Source: Plantago ovata (lineage: Eukaryota > Streptophyta > Magnoliopsida > Lamiales > Plantaginaceae). From it: 64,000 nucleotides of DNA. Below the pieces are notes generated by a model. It did not search any database. It saw only the letters and a list, made by a program, of their open reading frames with translations, and was not told where the DNA came from. Both the position numbers and the translations under genes were made by a program. Where the stretch lies: assembly GCA_028274465.1 (NCBI GenBank), contig CM051455.1, positions 100,686,942-100,750,941 of the forward strand. The letters run 5' to 3'. Positions 44,030-55,940 of the stretch are shown here, one piece after another. The stretch's first letter is position 1; each line of letters starts with the position of its first letter.

Positions 44030-45150
44030 ATGCGTATTCTCAGTTATAATATTCGTGGGTTGGGGGGGGGGGAGTTCTAGAAAGAGAGAAGTAGATGTAC
44101 TTATCAAGAAGAAGAATGTGGATTTTGTATGCATTCAAGAGACTAAGCTGAGTACTGTTAATAGAAAATTAGTGGTTTCCTTATGGGGTAGTTTGGATGT
44201 GGATTGGGTCTTTAGTGGTTCTAATGGAATGTCGGGTGGTTTACTTTGTATGTGGAGTACTTCTTGTTTCCAAAAGACGGGTTTCTGGGGTGAGGAAGGG
44301 GTGCCGGAGGTTGAAGGCGATTGTGAGGGTGAGCGAGTACGTATAGCTAATGTCTATAGCCCGAACTCTTCTAGGGCAGAAACCTGTCGTGGAGCGTCAT
44401 CAAGAGTAGGGTGGTTTCAAGTGAATTTGGAAAGTGGTGTATTTGTGGTGACTTTAATTCGGTTAGGAATCCGAGGGAGAGAAAAGGTGTTAGGGAGGGT
44501 GGTTTGGATGGAGATATGCGATCTTTTAATGATTTCATTGAGGACATTGATTTGTTGATCTTCCTCTTCATCGGAGAAGGTTCACATGCATGGTATAGGA
44601 AAAATGGTTTGTGTTATTGCCTTGATCGGTTCTTGTTCTCTAAAGAGTGGTTAGCTAAGTGGGAAAGTGTCGCTCAATTCGTTCTTCGTAGAAAGGTGTC
44701 CGATCATGCGGTAATCCTTATCAAGAATGTTGATGTTGATTGGGCCCCCCTTACCTTCAAGTATGTTAGTGGGTGGCAAAAGGATGAGAAGTTTGTAGAG
44801 ATTGTTAAAAACACTTGGAGGAATTAATATCTCGAGGTGGGGAGGTTTTATTTTAAAAGAAAAACTGAAGTTGCTTCGGGAGAATATTAGGACGTGTTTA
44901 AAAGATGATGTGGGGAACATTGAAGGAAACATCAAAGCTTACACCAAGAGGCTTGAAGTTCTAGATAGAGAACTGGAGGGCCGTGAGTTACTGCTTTCCG
45001 TTCGTGCGGGTGATGTGGGGCCGGCCAGTGGGGTAAACTCCCAAACTATCCATTCTGAGCATGCTGAAATTATGGATAAGTTAGGGTGTGCGTTGGATCT
45101 CCAAAATAACATAAAATTTCACCAAGCAAAGAAAAGTGGGCTAAAGAAGG
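44030..45150 (+). pseudogene. LINE ORF2 endonuclease domain, broken
   Basis: Apurinic-like endonuclease that nicks target DNA. The ATG at 44030 starts MRILSYNIRGLGGG, followed by VDFVCIQETKLS, the active-site strand, ICGDFNSVRNPRER, and VSDHAVILI, the catalytic histidine block. A G11 run at 44061-44071 and several small indels break the frame; there is a stop at 44825. The region to 45150 is the linker before reverse transcriptase. Confidence 0.85.
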
Positions 45151-45154
45151 AGAT

Positions 45155-46367
45155 GTGAGCACGGAGTTCTTCCATAGTTGTGTGGAGTTTAAAGGAAGAC
45201 TCAAAAACATTGAAGGGTTGAAAATCAACGGAGTTTGGCTTGATGAAGTTGATAGGGTCAAAGAAGGGGTGAGGCGCCATTTTGAGGATCATTTTAGTAG
45301 TCGCCATGGAGGGAACCTAAGCCTTTGTGGGTTGGAGTGTGATTCCCTTTCTAGTAGCGATCGGGCTGATCTGGATAAAGATTTTGAAGAGGATGAAATT
45401 AAGGAAGCTATTTGGGATTGTGGTGTTGATAAAAGTCCGGGTCCGGATGGTTTCTCATTTCACTTCTTTCGATTTTTTTGGGATGTCATTAAGGTGGATG
45501 TAATCCATTTTGTGAGAGATTTTCATGCGAATGCTAAGTTGGTAAAAGGCATCAATAGATCTTTTATTACTCTTGTGCCTAAAAAGTCAAATCCGGTGGC
45601 GATTGAAGATTTTCGCCGAATCTCACTCATCGGGAGTGGGTATAAAATCATTGCCAAGCTCTTGGCAATAGGTTAAACAAGAAGATGGATAAACTTATTT
45701 CTTTGAATCAATCGGCGTTCGTAGGGGCTCGGAATATCCTTGATAGCATTGGGATAGCGAATGAGATTATTAATGAAGCTAAGAAGAAGAAGATGTTTGC
45801 TTTCAAGATTGATTTTGCCAAGGCTTATGATTCGGTTAGTTGGGTTTTCCTTGAGAAGATGATGAGATTGATGGGTTTTGGAGATGTTTGGATTCGATGG
45901 ATCATGTCTTGTGTTACTACGGCTTCTTCTTCCATTCTCATTAATGGAATCCCTACCAAGGAGTTTGATCTTAAAAGAGGTCTTAGGCAAGGGGACCCCC
46001 TTTTCCCCTTCCTTTATCTTATTGTGGCGGAGGGTCTTAGTTTGATGATGAGTAAAACTTGCTCCTTCGATTTTTTCAAACCTTATAGGGTGGGTCGTAG
46101 TGAGGTGGAGGTCTCTCATATACAATTCGCAGATGACACCTTGTTCTTCGGTGAAGCTTTGAAAGAAAATATTTTTACTCTTAAAAGTATCTTGAGATAT
46201 TTTGAGGGTGTGTCCGGATTGAAGATTAACTTTTGTAAGAGTAGTCTCATTGAGTGTGGAGTTGAGATTGCTACTTTGGACAATTGGGCCTCGTTCCTTG
46301 GTTGTAAAATTGAAAAGTTGCCTTTTAAGTATTTAGGTTTGCCGATTGGGGAGAACGAGAATGGCAC
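45155..46367 (+). pseudogene. LINE ORF2 reverse transcriptase, truncated
   Basis: RT domain for target-primed reverse transcription. It starts with FFHSCVEFKGRLKNIEGLKI, then KSPGPDGFSFHFF, FRRISLIGSGYKIIAKLLA, then after a frameshift near 45670 LISLNQSAFVGARNILDS, FKIDFAKAYDSVSWVFL, RGLRQGDPLFPFLY and the catalytic HIQFADDTLFF (near 46135). Ends KYLGLPIGENENGT at the Sirevirus B target duplication; the C-terminus is at 39441-38353 on the minus strand. Confidence 0.92.
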
Positions 46368-47970
46368 TGTTAGGAAACTTGTAATTTTGATGAGCAATTA
46401 ACCATGATAAATTAAGGAAAGTCCAGTAACTAGTACTCTTAAGGTCCATAGAAATTTAGAATTTTAAGGACATTGTAAAAGAGGAACGTTTGCTGAAGAC
46501 TTAGAATAGGTGCTAGATAGGTTGGTTTTAAAGCTTATGATGTATCTTGTTTTGTGAAAAGAAATACAACCTATTGAAGCATTTGCTGATGATGTACTTT
46601 GTTTTTTACAAACAAACTATTGAAGCATTTAGAACCGCTCAGAATCTTGAAGATTTTGAAGATCTGAAGACTTGAAGATTTTGAAGATCTGAAGACTAGA
46701 AGATTTCTGAATACTGGTATCTACAAAGGCACATGTTGCTCAGAAAGTGGAAACTTCAGCAACAACATTGCATAAGTGAAAATCTGAAAGACAGTAGGTT
46801 GTGCTTGCTGAAACTGAGACAGGCCACTTGCTGATGGAACATATGTGACCTCTTGCTGAAAGTACTTACATTTGTGCTCCAATGTTACTATTTGAATTCT
46901 ATTCAAATAAGCATTAAATGCAAAGCTTACACGCGAAGGACATGAAGACTAGAAGACAAACAAGGACGCTGCTGAAAGTACAAAAGCAAGATAGTGACAT
47001 CTTAAGGATCAAACGCCTTGGAATTTAAAATTCAAACAGCTCCTTATTTTCACTATAAATAGAGGTCATCCGGCAAAGAGTTGAAGTGTGTCAACAACGT
47101 GATCATACTCTCACTTGTGCTTAAAACTCACAAACCCTTCAATACTCTCTACTGCCATTGATCCGTTCCAAGACTTAAAGCTTGAAAAAGCTACTTGTGA
47201 AGAAGTGGAATTTGCACGACTAAGAAATTAGTTAAGTGTTCTTTCTTTCTTTCGGACAAGAACAAGTCTTGACACCAGAAACAATCAAACTTGTTTACTG
47301 CAAAGTATTCAAAGTTTTTTTTCTTAGATTACTTGTTGTAACTGAATAAGTTATAATTAAGTTTTCTCATCCCAAACCTCTCTAACTGAAAATACACCCT
47401 TTCAGGCGTGATATTCAGGGGGAACTTAATCGAGCATAGTTTTGCTGATTAAAAGTACCAAGTTTGGTGGAGAACAAGGTTGCGTTCTCTAGTTTAGGAT
47501 GGAGACAAAGCAAGTGTGATATGGTTTCTGTTTGAATCGCTCTAGATAGGTGTTGTAAGGAACCTCAATCTTATCTTAGTGGATTCAGTCCTAGAAAGGA
47601 CAAAGTGGATTACTTGAGAGATTACGCCACTCTCAGATACCACTATAAAAGTGTTTGTGTGATTTACTTACTGTATTTGGTTTTTCAGCAAATCATATCT
47701 ATCTGTACACAGTCACTCACATCACTTGCTGAAACCTTCATTTACTGAAAGAAGCAGTTATTGTATCAAAGACTTCCGCTCTCTGATTTTAAGTATCAGC
47801 AAACCTAGTTACTGCAAAGTAACTTGCGCTTGCTGAGAAAGTTAAGTATCAGCAAACTCATTACTGAAAAGTAATAAGCACTTGCTGAGAAAGTTTTAAA
47901 CGACGAAAGTTTGAAAAGACTATTCACCCCCCCCCCTCTAGTCTTTTCTTGTTGTTTAAAGGGACCAACA
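46368..47970 (+). repeat. Sirevirus B 5' LTR
   Basis: 1,603 bp, TGTTAGGAAAC...GGGACCAACA, TATA box TATAAATA at 47054-47061, C10 run near 47927. TTGCTGA/TCAGCAA motifs are dense toward the 3' end. Confidence 0.95.
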
Positions 47971-47972
47971 AG

Positions 47973-47984
47973 TGGTATCAGAGC
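47973..47984 (+). other. Primer binding site (initiator Met tRNA)
   Basis: TGGTATCAGAGC, complementary to the 3' end of plant initiator tRNA-Met, two bases after the LTR. Confidence 0.92.
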
Positions 47985-48082
47985 TGGAGGTTCTTTAACC
48001 TTCAGCACTGAACCTAGATCTCCTTAGGTGCTTTCCGTAAATCACTCTCACTTGATCAGTTTGGTAGTGCTTTGCTGACAGG

Positions 48083-50356
48083 ATGTCTTTAGGAGATGCT
48101 CCCTTGCTGAAGCTGGAAAACTACGAAAAATGGCGAAACAACATGATGCTTCATCTTGAGGCCATTAGTGATAAGATGGTCACTGTCATTAATGATGGAC
48201 CTATCAAGATCACTAAGGTTGAAAGGAGTTTCCCTCACAAGACCACTGAAGCTGGAAAGGAAACTATTTTAGGCGAACCGACTGATACCGTCGTGCCAAA
48301 ACCAAGAGAGGAATGGACTTCCGACGAAGCCAAGAGATTCCGTCTTGATGGACAAGCAAGAAACATCATCATTCGATCAACTCCGGATACCATACAGTGC
48401 AAACTGTGGGGTGCTAAGAATGCAAAGGAAGCTTGAAAAATGGTTCAAGATCTTTGTGCTGGATCTGACAAAACCAAGGAAAACAAACTTGAAGTACTTA
48501 AATTAAAGTTTCAAAACTTTAAGAAAGGTACAAACGAGTCACTGAAAGACATGGATTTAAGATTCACAACTCTTGTTAGTGAAATGGCAGCCTTGGGTGT
48601 TGGAAATCTTTACTCAGATTCTGAGAAGGTGAAAACCATTATCAGAAGTCTGAATCAAGAATGGATCCACACTCTTAATTTCTATTACAATCAAGGAATG
48701 CCAGATATTACACCAACAGAGTTGTTCTCTCATCTTGCTACTGTCAATTATGAGACAAAGCAAAGAGAAAATGTGTTTGCTGAAAAATCGCAAAACATTG
48801 CTCTTGCTGCAAAGCCGTCATCTTCTGAAAAGAAGAATGATAAAGAGCCTGCTGATGAAAACTCTTTGGTTGTCAAAAACATGAAGAAATTCATCAGTAA
48901 GGAACTTGAAAGGCGAAAAGCAAAAGAGAAGCTGAAAAAGCATCTTGGTAACAACTACCATAAGTACAAGAATGAGACTAGATCACTGAACAAGCAAGCT
49001 CAGCAAGCAACTTCATCAGAAGAACCTGCAGTTGGAAATGATCTATGCTTTTACTGCAAAAAGCCTGGACACTTCATAGCTAATTGCCCTTTGCTGAAAG
49101 GCAAATCTGCTGAAAAGAAGAAGAAGTTCAAAAGAGCTTTTATTGTTGAAGAAAAGAAGAAGCTTCAAGCAAAAATCGATGCATTGTGCATTGATACTAG
49201 CTCCGACGACAGTGAGGATGAAAGCTCAGACACTGACGATGAAGAAGCCACTCTAGACGTGGAGATTGGCAAATAAGTTTGTGGAATAGCTATGGAAGCT
49301 TATCCAGATGTGTCAAACTACGAGTTCTGCCTCATGGCCGGTCAGGTAAACAACCCTACCTCTGACTCAGACTCAGAAAGTGAAGACGAGATTGACCTTG
49401 ACAAGATTCAAGGAGAAATCGAAAGATTTGAGAAAACTCTGAGCAGACAACAAGAAAAACTACAGATTGCTGAAACTCTGACCAAGCAGACTACTGAAAA
49501 GTATGTCTTGCTGAAGGAAGAGACAAAAGAAAAGGATGCTGAAATAAGGCGTCTTAAGAAGTTGATTGCTGAAGCTACAGAGAAGAATTCTCAAATGGCA
49601 TTAGAATTGGAAGAGTATCAATCCTCAATTCTAAAGTTACTTGCTGAAATCCAAGAGATGAAAAAGATGAAAATCAATTTCAAATCTTATGCTGACGCAA
49701 GTAATACGCTGAATGAACTAAACTCTTACTTGGGAGATCCATCTCAGAAAGAAGGTTTAGGTGCTACGTATGAAGGTGATGACATAGAAATCTTGAGTAA
49801 ATATAATTCACCGATTTCCTTTGTACGTGCTGCTGATAGTGGTCTACCAGAAATCTATCAGTTTGGTCAATCTAAGGATGCTGAAACATGCAATCAAGTA
49901 CCTATGACCATAAAGCCCGCTGTTGCTACTCAAAGTAACAAGACTTTAAAAGGAAAACAGGTTGCTGAGAAGCAAACTGGAAAGAAGAAGGATGATGTGA
50001 AGCATTCCGCCAAACAAGTTGCTGAAAAGCAAGTTGTTAAGTCAAAAGGCAAGATTACTAAAAGTAATCAGAAGACCTTTGCTGACAAACCTGAATCAAG
50101 TAAGGTTGCTGACACAAAAGCTCAGCATTCTCCGAAAAGTGGACTCGGTTTCAAAACCAAGCAAAGTCAACTTTTTCACGAGTATAAGCAAAGTCAGCAA
50201 AGATACTTCAAAGATATGAAGAAAATCAAGCCTAAGAGTTCTGAAAAGACTCTTAATGCTAGGGCTACAGGAACCTTTCTAGAAAAGAACTTACTGAAAA
50301 GTATGTTCAGCAAAAAGGTCAACCGAGCAAGACACCACATCAGAAAGTGGATTTGA
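48083..50356 (+). pseudogene. Sirevirus B gag with two stops
   Basis: Gag of the Sirevirus type. From MSLGDAPLLKLENYEKWRNN (48083), one frame runs to 50356 and is interrupted only by stops at 48434-48436 and 49274-49276. The capsid (UBN2-like) region is followed by a CCHC knuckle CFYCKKPGHFIANC (near 49048-49089), a lysine-rich stretch, an acidic run (DTSSDDSEDESSDTDDEE), a long heptad-rich coiled coil (about 49400-49700) and a basic tail. The first stop lies where a tryptophan codon (TGG) would be expected in this context, a single transition. The extended coiled-coil tail makes this gag longer than most Copia gags. Confidence 0.88.
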
Positions 50357-50507
50357 TCAGCACAAATCAAAAGTCTTTCAGCTCAAAACCTCCTAGTTCC
50401 TCAGCAAGTAGAAAACAAGTCAAAATTGAAAAACTTAAGACTTGAGTTTCCACTGGACGCATTCTTGAACATGTTAATGGACATCCATTATTGGATAATT
50501 AACTTGT

Positions 50508-53500
50508 TTGCTCTTGATTGTGCAGACTTCAGCCACGGAGACAAACGATGCAATCTGGCACTTTGATAGTGGTTGTGGAAAGCACATGACGGACAACAAG
50601 AATAACCTTATAAACTATAGACGGTGGTCTAAAGGTCCAACAATAAGGTTTGCTGGTGGAGGCTCCGGTTCTACAAAAGTCTATGGTGACGTAAAGTTAG
50701 GATGCATAACCATTACTGGAGTTCTTTATGTCAAAAATCTTAAGTTTAACCTTTTCAGCATGAGTCAGTTTGCTGACAAAGGATACTTCATCAAAATCAA
50801 AAGTGATGAACGTAAACTTATAGATTTCGAGACTAAAAAGGTAATTATGATTGCAAGAAGATCAGGAGGCTTGTACACCGTAGATTGGTCTTCAGCAATC
50901 ATTGAAAAATGCCTTGTCTCAGATCACGATTGCCTTGCTGAAAAAGCATGGTTATGGCATAAACGAACAAGTCATCTAAACTTCAAGACGCTGAATAAGC
51001 TGTCTAAAAAGGCACTTGTAGTTGGATTACCTAAGGTTACTTTTAAGAAGGATGGTGTTTGCAATGCATGTCAGCAAGGAAAGCAAACCAAATCTTCTTT
51101 CAAGAACAAGGCAGTACCGTCAACTACAAAACCTTTACAACTCTTGCACATGGACTTGTTTGAATCTTCTTCAACAAGCTATGCTGGTAAGAAGTTTGGT
51201 CTGGTCGTGGTGGATGACTATTCAAGACTCACTTGGGTAGTATTCATCAAGCACAAATCTGAAACCAAGACTGAAATATCTAACTTGCTGAATAAGCTTG
51301 AAGTCATGAAAAATGACAAGGTAAAAGTCATAAGGACAGACCATGGTACTGAGTTTGTAAACCAGTACATAACTAAATATTGTACCTCAAAACGTATACA
51401 ACATCAGTTATCCTCAGTAAGAACACCACAGCAAAACGGTGTTGCTGAACGGAAGAATCGTACCCTGAAAGAAGCCGCAAGAACAATGCTTGCTGACACT
51501 GAATTAAGTGAGGCTTACTGGGTTGAAGCGATTAATACCGCCTGTTATACTCAAAACAAATGTTTGATTACTAAGGAATACAACAAAACTCCTTATGAAT
51601 TGTTTGTTGGAAGACCTCCTAACATCACTCATCTAAGAGTATTTGGTTGCAAGTGTTTCGTTCTTAACAATGGTAGAGAATACCTAAGAACATTTCAACC
51701 AAAGACAGACGAAGCGATATTTCTCGGCTACTCCTTGCATAGTAAAGCTTATAGAGTTTACAACAAAAAGGCACAAAAGATCGAAGAATCAGTGCATGTT
51801 GTATTCTACGAAAGGTCACAAGGAGTGCCTGCTGAAGAAGAAATATCAGAATGTATGAAAAAGTTAATCATACATGAGCAAAGAACTGAATCTAATGCTA
51901 GGCAAATCAAGTCAATTGAACTAAATGATGATTCTGACAATGACTCTCCCCCCCCTAGTCATGACAAGATAAATATAGTTCACGACAAAGAATTTCCAGC
52001 AAAGGACGCAGTTGCTCCGGAAGTTGCTGAAACTACACAACCTCCAGTGCCTGCTGATGAGCTACCTCAATCAAGCAATGCTGAACAAGCAGTTGCTGAT
52101 GAACCAATCTCAGCAGAGACACAAAATTCCAGTAGTACTGAACAAGTACATACTGAAGAGTCACATGCTGATGAGCAAACATATCCAGATCCAACAGACA
52201 GAAAACCTGTTAATAAATGTATTAGAGATCATCCCTCTACATATATGATTGGCGATATTAATAAACGCCAAGTGACTAGATCCAAAGCTACTCATAGACT
52301 TGTTGAAGAAGCAACTGTCGTAGAAGTAGAATCTTTGTTCTCTTGCTTTGTTTCAGAAATTGAACCTAAAACCATAGAAGAAGCTTTAAAGCATTCTGAA
52401 TGGATAAAGGCAATGCAAGAAGAACTGGATCAATTTGAAAGAAATAAAGTCTGGAAACTTGTACCACTTGCTGAAGGCAAGAAAGCTATTGGTACAAAGT
52501 GGGTGTTCAGAAACAAGCTGAGTGAGTCTGGTGAAGTAACAAGAAATAAAGCACGTTTAGTTGCTCAAGGTTACTGTCAGACTGAAGGATTGGACTATGA
52601 TGAGTCTTATGCACCAGTTGCAAGATTGGATGCAATTAGGCTTTTCTTAGCCTTTGCTGCTCACAATGACTTCATTGTTTACCAAATGGATGTTAAAAGT
52701 GCATTCTTGAATGGTGAACTTGCTGAAGAAGTCTACCTAGAACAACCCCCTGGCTTTGAACTTCCCTCAGAAATCAAGATGGTATACAAGCTTCAGAAAG
52801 CTGTATATGGTCTAAAGCAAGCACCAAGAGCATGGTATGATACCTTGGCTAAGTTCTTGCTGGAAAATGGTTTCAAGAAAGGTGAAGTTGACAAAACCTT
52901 ATTTACCATGAACCATGATGGTAAAATACTCTTAGTTCAAATTTATGTGGATGACATAATTTTTGGATCTAAGGACAAGCAACTTTGTGATGATTTTGCC
53001 AAACTCATGACAAACAAGTTTGAAATGAGTATGATGGGTAAATTGAATTATTTCCTAGGATTGCAAGTCAAGCAACTCAAAGATGGAATATTCATAAATC
53101 AAGCAAAGTATGCGAAAGAAATGCTCATAAAGTTTAGGATCAAAGAGGAAGAGAAACCTGAAAAGATCCTATGAGTGTTGGTACCAAATTGGGCTATACT
53201 AAAGAAGATAAAAGTGTTGAAGAACATAAGTATAGAAAGCTCATTGGTTCCTTGTTGTATTTAATAGCAAGTAGACCTGACATTCAGTATGCTGTTTGTG
53301 TGTGTGCAAGATTCCAATCTGATCCAAGAGAATCACACTACAAAAGGCAATCAAGATACTGAAATATGTCAAAGGTACAGTCAATGTTGGATTATGGTAT
53401 CCTAAAGATTCTGGACTAGAATTGGTTGGTTATTCTGATGCTGATCATGGAGGATCAACTCTTGATAAAAAAAGTACCTCTGGAACTTGTCAGTTTTTGG

Positions 53501-53874
53501 GTACTAGATTAATATCATGGTTCAGCAAGAAGCAAACATGTGTTGCCAATTCATCCACTGAATCTGAATACATTGCAGCTGGTTGTTGCACAGGTGAAAT
53601 CCTATGGATTCAGCAACAATTAAGAGATTATGGTATTTCTGCAAAGAAAACACCAATCTTTTGTGATAATACAAGTGCTATTGCTATCACGCAAGGACTA
53701 AGCACATTGATATTAGACATCATTTCATTAGAGATCATGTAGACAAAAGGAGATATTGAGGTTGTGAAAGTAGGCACTGATGATCAGCTTGCTGACATCT
53801 TTACAAAGCCCCTACCAGATAATAGGTTCGCAATGCTAAGGTATAACCTTGGATTGATTGAACTACCTCAATAA
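50508..53874 (+). pseudogene. Sirevirus B pol, frameshifted near its end
   Basis: Copia polyprotein: protease ([12 protein letters not shown], catalytic DSG at residues 20-22), GAG-pre-integrase ([17 protein letters not shown]), integrase core ([33 protein letters not shown]), a variable linker rich in AE and PV, reverse transcriptase ([25 protein letters not shown], catalytic YVDD at 813-816) and RNase H. The main frame is open from 50508 to 53174; one-base changes at about 53165, 53345, 53700 and 53745 break the RNase H part, which ends LIELPQ at 53874. Pol is in another frame than gag, as in several Copia elements; a T-rich tract ending GCAG at 50525 precedes the protease. Confidence 0.92.
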
Positions 53875-53887
53875 AGGATACATTTGG

Positions 53888-54260
53888 CAGGATGTTGAAA
53901 TAGGTATTCAGCAAGCCAAAGTATTCTTATTTAAAAGCTCCGTCTACTAATTTCTTCTAAGAAATGATAAGTCACTACATGATTGCTGAAACAGGCATTC
54001 AGCAAGTAATTCCTTCAAAACGGGTATTTGTTAGGAAACTTGATCACTTGCTGAGACAGGCACTCAGTAAGAAAAACCTTAAGGATTGCTGAAACGGGCA
54101 TTCAGACAATCAAAGATACTGAAACAGGTATTCAAGTATCAGGGAATATTCTGAGACGGGAACTCAGAAAAAGAGCAAAACTCATTTCTCAGATTTTACC
54201 AAGGATATCTCAAGTACAAAGAATTTACTGATACGGGAAATCAGAAATATCTTTTAAACT
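53888..54260 (+). repeat. Hairpin array after pol, Sirevirus B
   Basis: Counterpart of 12678-13029 with the same series of CTGA...TCAG dyads and the internal LTR-start copy TGTTAGGAAACTTG near 54030. Several arms differ from element A. Confidence 0.85.
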
Positions 54261-54625
54261 TAAGAAAATATGAGATATCTAAGTAAGGGGGAACTTTCAG
54301 CAAGTATCTAGGATGTAATTCAAACTCGCTGAAAAGATTCTTGTCTATTTCAGCAAGCAATCTAATTAAAACTCGGTAAAATCAATTTGTGACGTTAATG
54401 GGCACAGATAAACTCGTAATAATCATGACATGAATTCAATCGTGGCCATTGATTAAAAGGAGTTACTAATCTAACGGTTAACAAAACAAAGAGAGAGAGT
54501 GCTCTGACGGTTTTAGTTAGTGGGCCACTACGCATTCAATGCAAAGGCTCCACTAACGCCAGTGTTTCTCTGTTTTACCCTTGCTGAGAGCTCAAATCGA
54601 TTGAGTTTCTCACACATCAGAGACA

Positions 54626-54633
54626 CTATATAA
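54626..54633 (+). promoter_or_regulatory. TATA box before the extra ORF, Sirevirus B
   Basis: TATATAAA conserved with 13419-13426 of element A, about 130 bases before the ATG at 54765. Confidence 0.4.
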
Positions 54634-54764
54634 AGAAGGAGTTAGAGAAATGACAAAATTCTTTAACTCACATTTCCTTTCTCTGCAATTTTAGCCTGAA
54701 TCTACTGTACCTCCGGTCAAAAAGCAAACTATCTTTTTCGTACACATTCTTCTCTATAAAAGAA

Positions 54765-55600
54765 ATGGCACCAAAGAGACAGTCTCTAAGTCCTCAAAGT
54801 CATCTAAGGTTGACAGTGCTGAACACGCACTGCTCCGGTGACTACTCCGGCAACAAACACAACGAAAGTTGTGTTGAAAAACGACCGATATCGAAAAACC
54901 TATGCCTCCGTCATATCTTGACACTGCAAAGTGTGAGATGTTGATGCAATGGGGTTTTGCAAAGGAAAGTACATTAGGTACTTCTATGAACAAGAACTCG
55001 ATGACCAAATGAAGAGGCGCTTGAGTTCATCAAGCAGCAAGGCCTCATGAACTTTAATCGCTCGCACTAAGCAAGTGAGCATGATTGATACAATGGAATT
55101 CTACAATAATGCAGAAATCCAGTCCCTTACTGATGTAAGGGGAGTCACTGAAAAAGTGATCTTTACGACATTCAGAACACGCAAAGCGTCCGGAAATGGA
55201 CTGATTTAGCGGAAATTTTCAGATTCCAACAACTGGAACTGAAGATGACGTCATGCCACGAGACGAAGAAATTGAAGCGTTCTACAGTGACGTCAGAAAT
55301 GAGAAAATGAAGAAAGGAAGATTGCTCCCGTGACGTGGACAAAGCACGTTTAAGAGAAAGCATCTCTGCCATCACTTGGTCTAGTAGCTCTGCTACTGAT
55401 AAAAGTTCTTGACTCCCAGTTTGGAGGAATTGACCAAGTAGGCCTGAGAAGATGGCCATTGCTGATGCATATCTATGAAAATAAATCGGAACTTAACTGG
55501 GTAAGTACATTTTCAACAGGCTTGTTGAGTTGTGTTACTAAGTTCAAGTAAAGGTAGAAGACAACAAGGTCTCACCTTCCTTTCCAGTTATGTAGGGAAA
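54765..55600 (+). pseudogene. Sirevirus B extra ORF, N-terminal part, indel-rich
   Basis: Homologous to 13561-14410 of element A from the same ATG context, but with many 1-4-base deletions relative to A, e.g. near 54788, 54822, 54888, 55008, 55060, 55133 and 55168. The frame is lost after a few codons. The density of small deletions next to a scaffold gap suggests poor consensus at a contig end as well as, or instead of, real decay. Confidence 0.75.
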
Positions 55601-55700
55601 NNNNNNNNNNNNNNNNNNNNNNNNNNNNNNNNNNNNNNNNNNNNNNNNNNNNNNNNNNNNNNNNNNNNNNNNNNNNNNNNNNNNNNNNNNNNNNNNNNNN
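55601..55700. other. Scaffold gap of 100 N
   Basis: Fixed-size gap. Left side is the extra ORF of Sirevirus B; right side shows no Sirevirus sequence, so this join is doubtful. Confidence 0.9.
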
Positions 55701-55940
55701 ACTTTCTAGCTATGTAGATATCTCTCAGAGGAATTCTTGTGATATACTTTTGAGTATAACACAAAACACTCTAACTCTGACCAAGTAATTAACAAGTATT
55801 CTTAATTAAGTGTCAACAGTTTTCTTCGAACCTTCTTGGTTACGAATTTAAGTATTACCTTGATTTCATGCATCTCAGACTGACGTCGGTTGCAACTACT
55901 AGGAGTGGACTGGTGCTACGCTAACTCCGCATTACCGTGA

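Larger units (their letters stand above)
41754..46367 (+). mobile_element. LINE, 5' part
   Basis: 5' two-thirds of the L1-type LINE: short leader, ORF1, ORF2 endonuclease and reverse transcriptase, interrupted by Sirevirus B at 46368. Remainder at 37535-39441. Frameshifts and a premature stop show it is not active. Confidence 0.92.
46368..55600 (+). mobile_element. Sirevirus-like Copia element B
   Basis: Same family as element A. 5' LTR 46368-47970, initiator-Met primer site, gag, pol, hairpin array and the start of the extra ORF, which runs into the gap at 55600. The missing 3' end is at 39442-39920 on the minus strand. Inserted in the LINE RT gene with duplication GGCAC. Stops in gag and frameshifts in pol make it defective as assembled, though some indels may be consensus errors. 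Confidence 0.93.
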
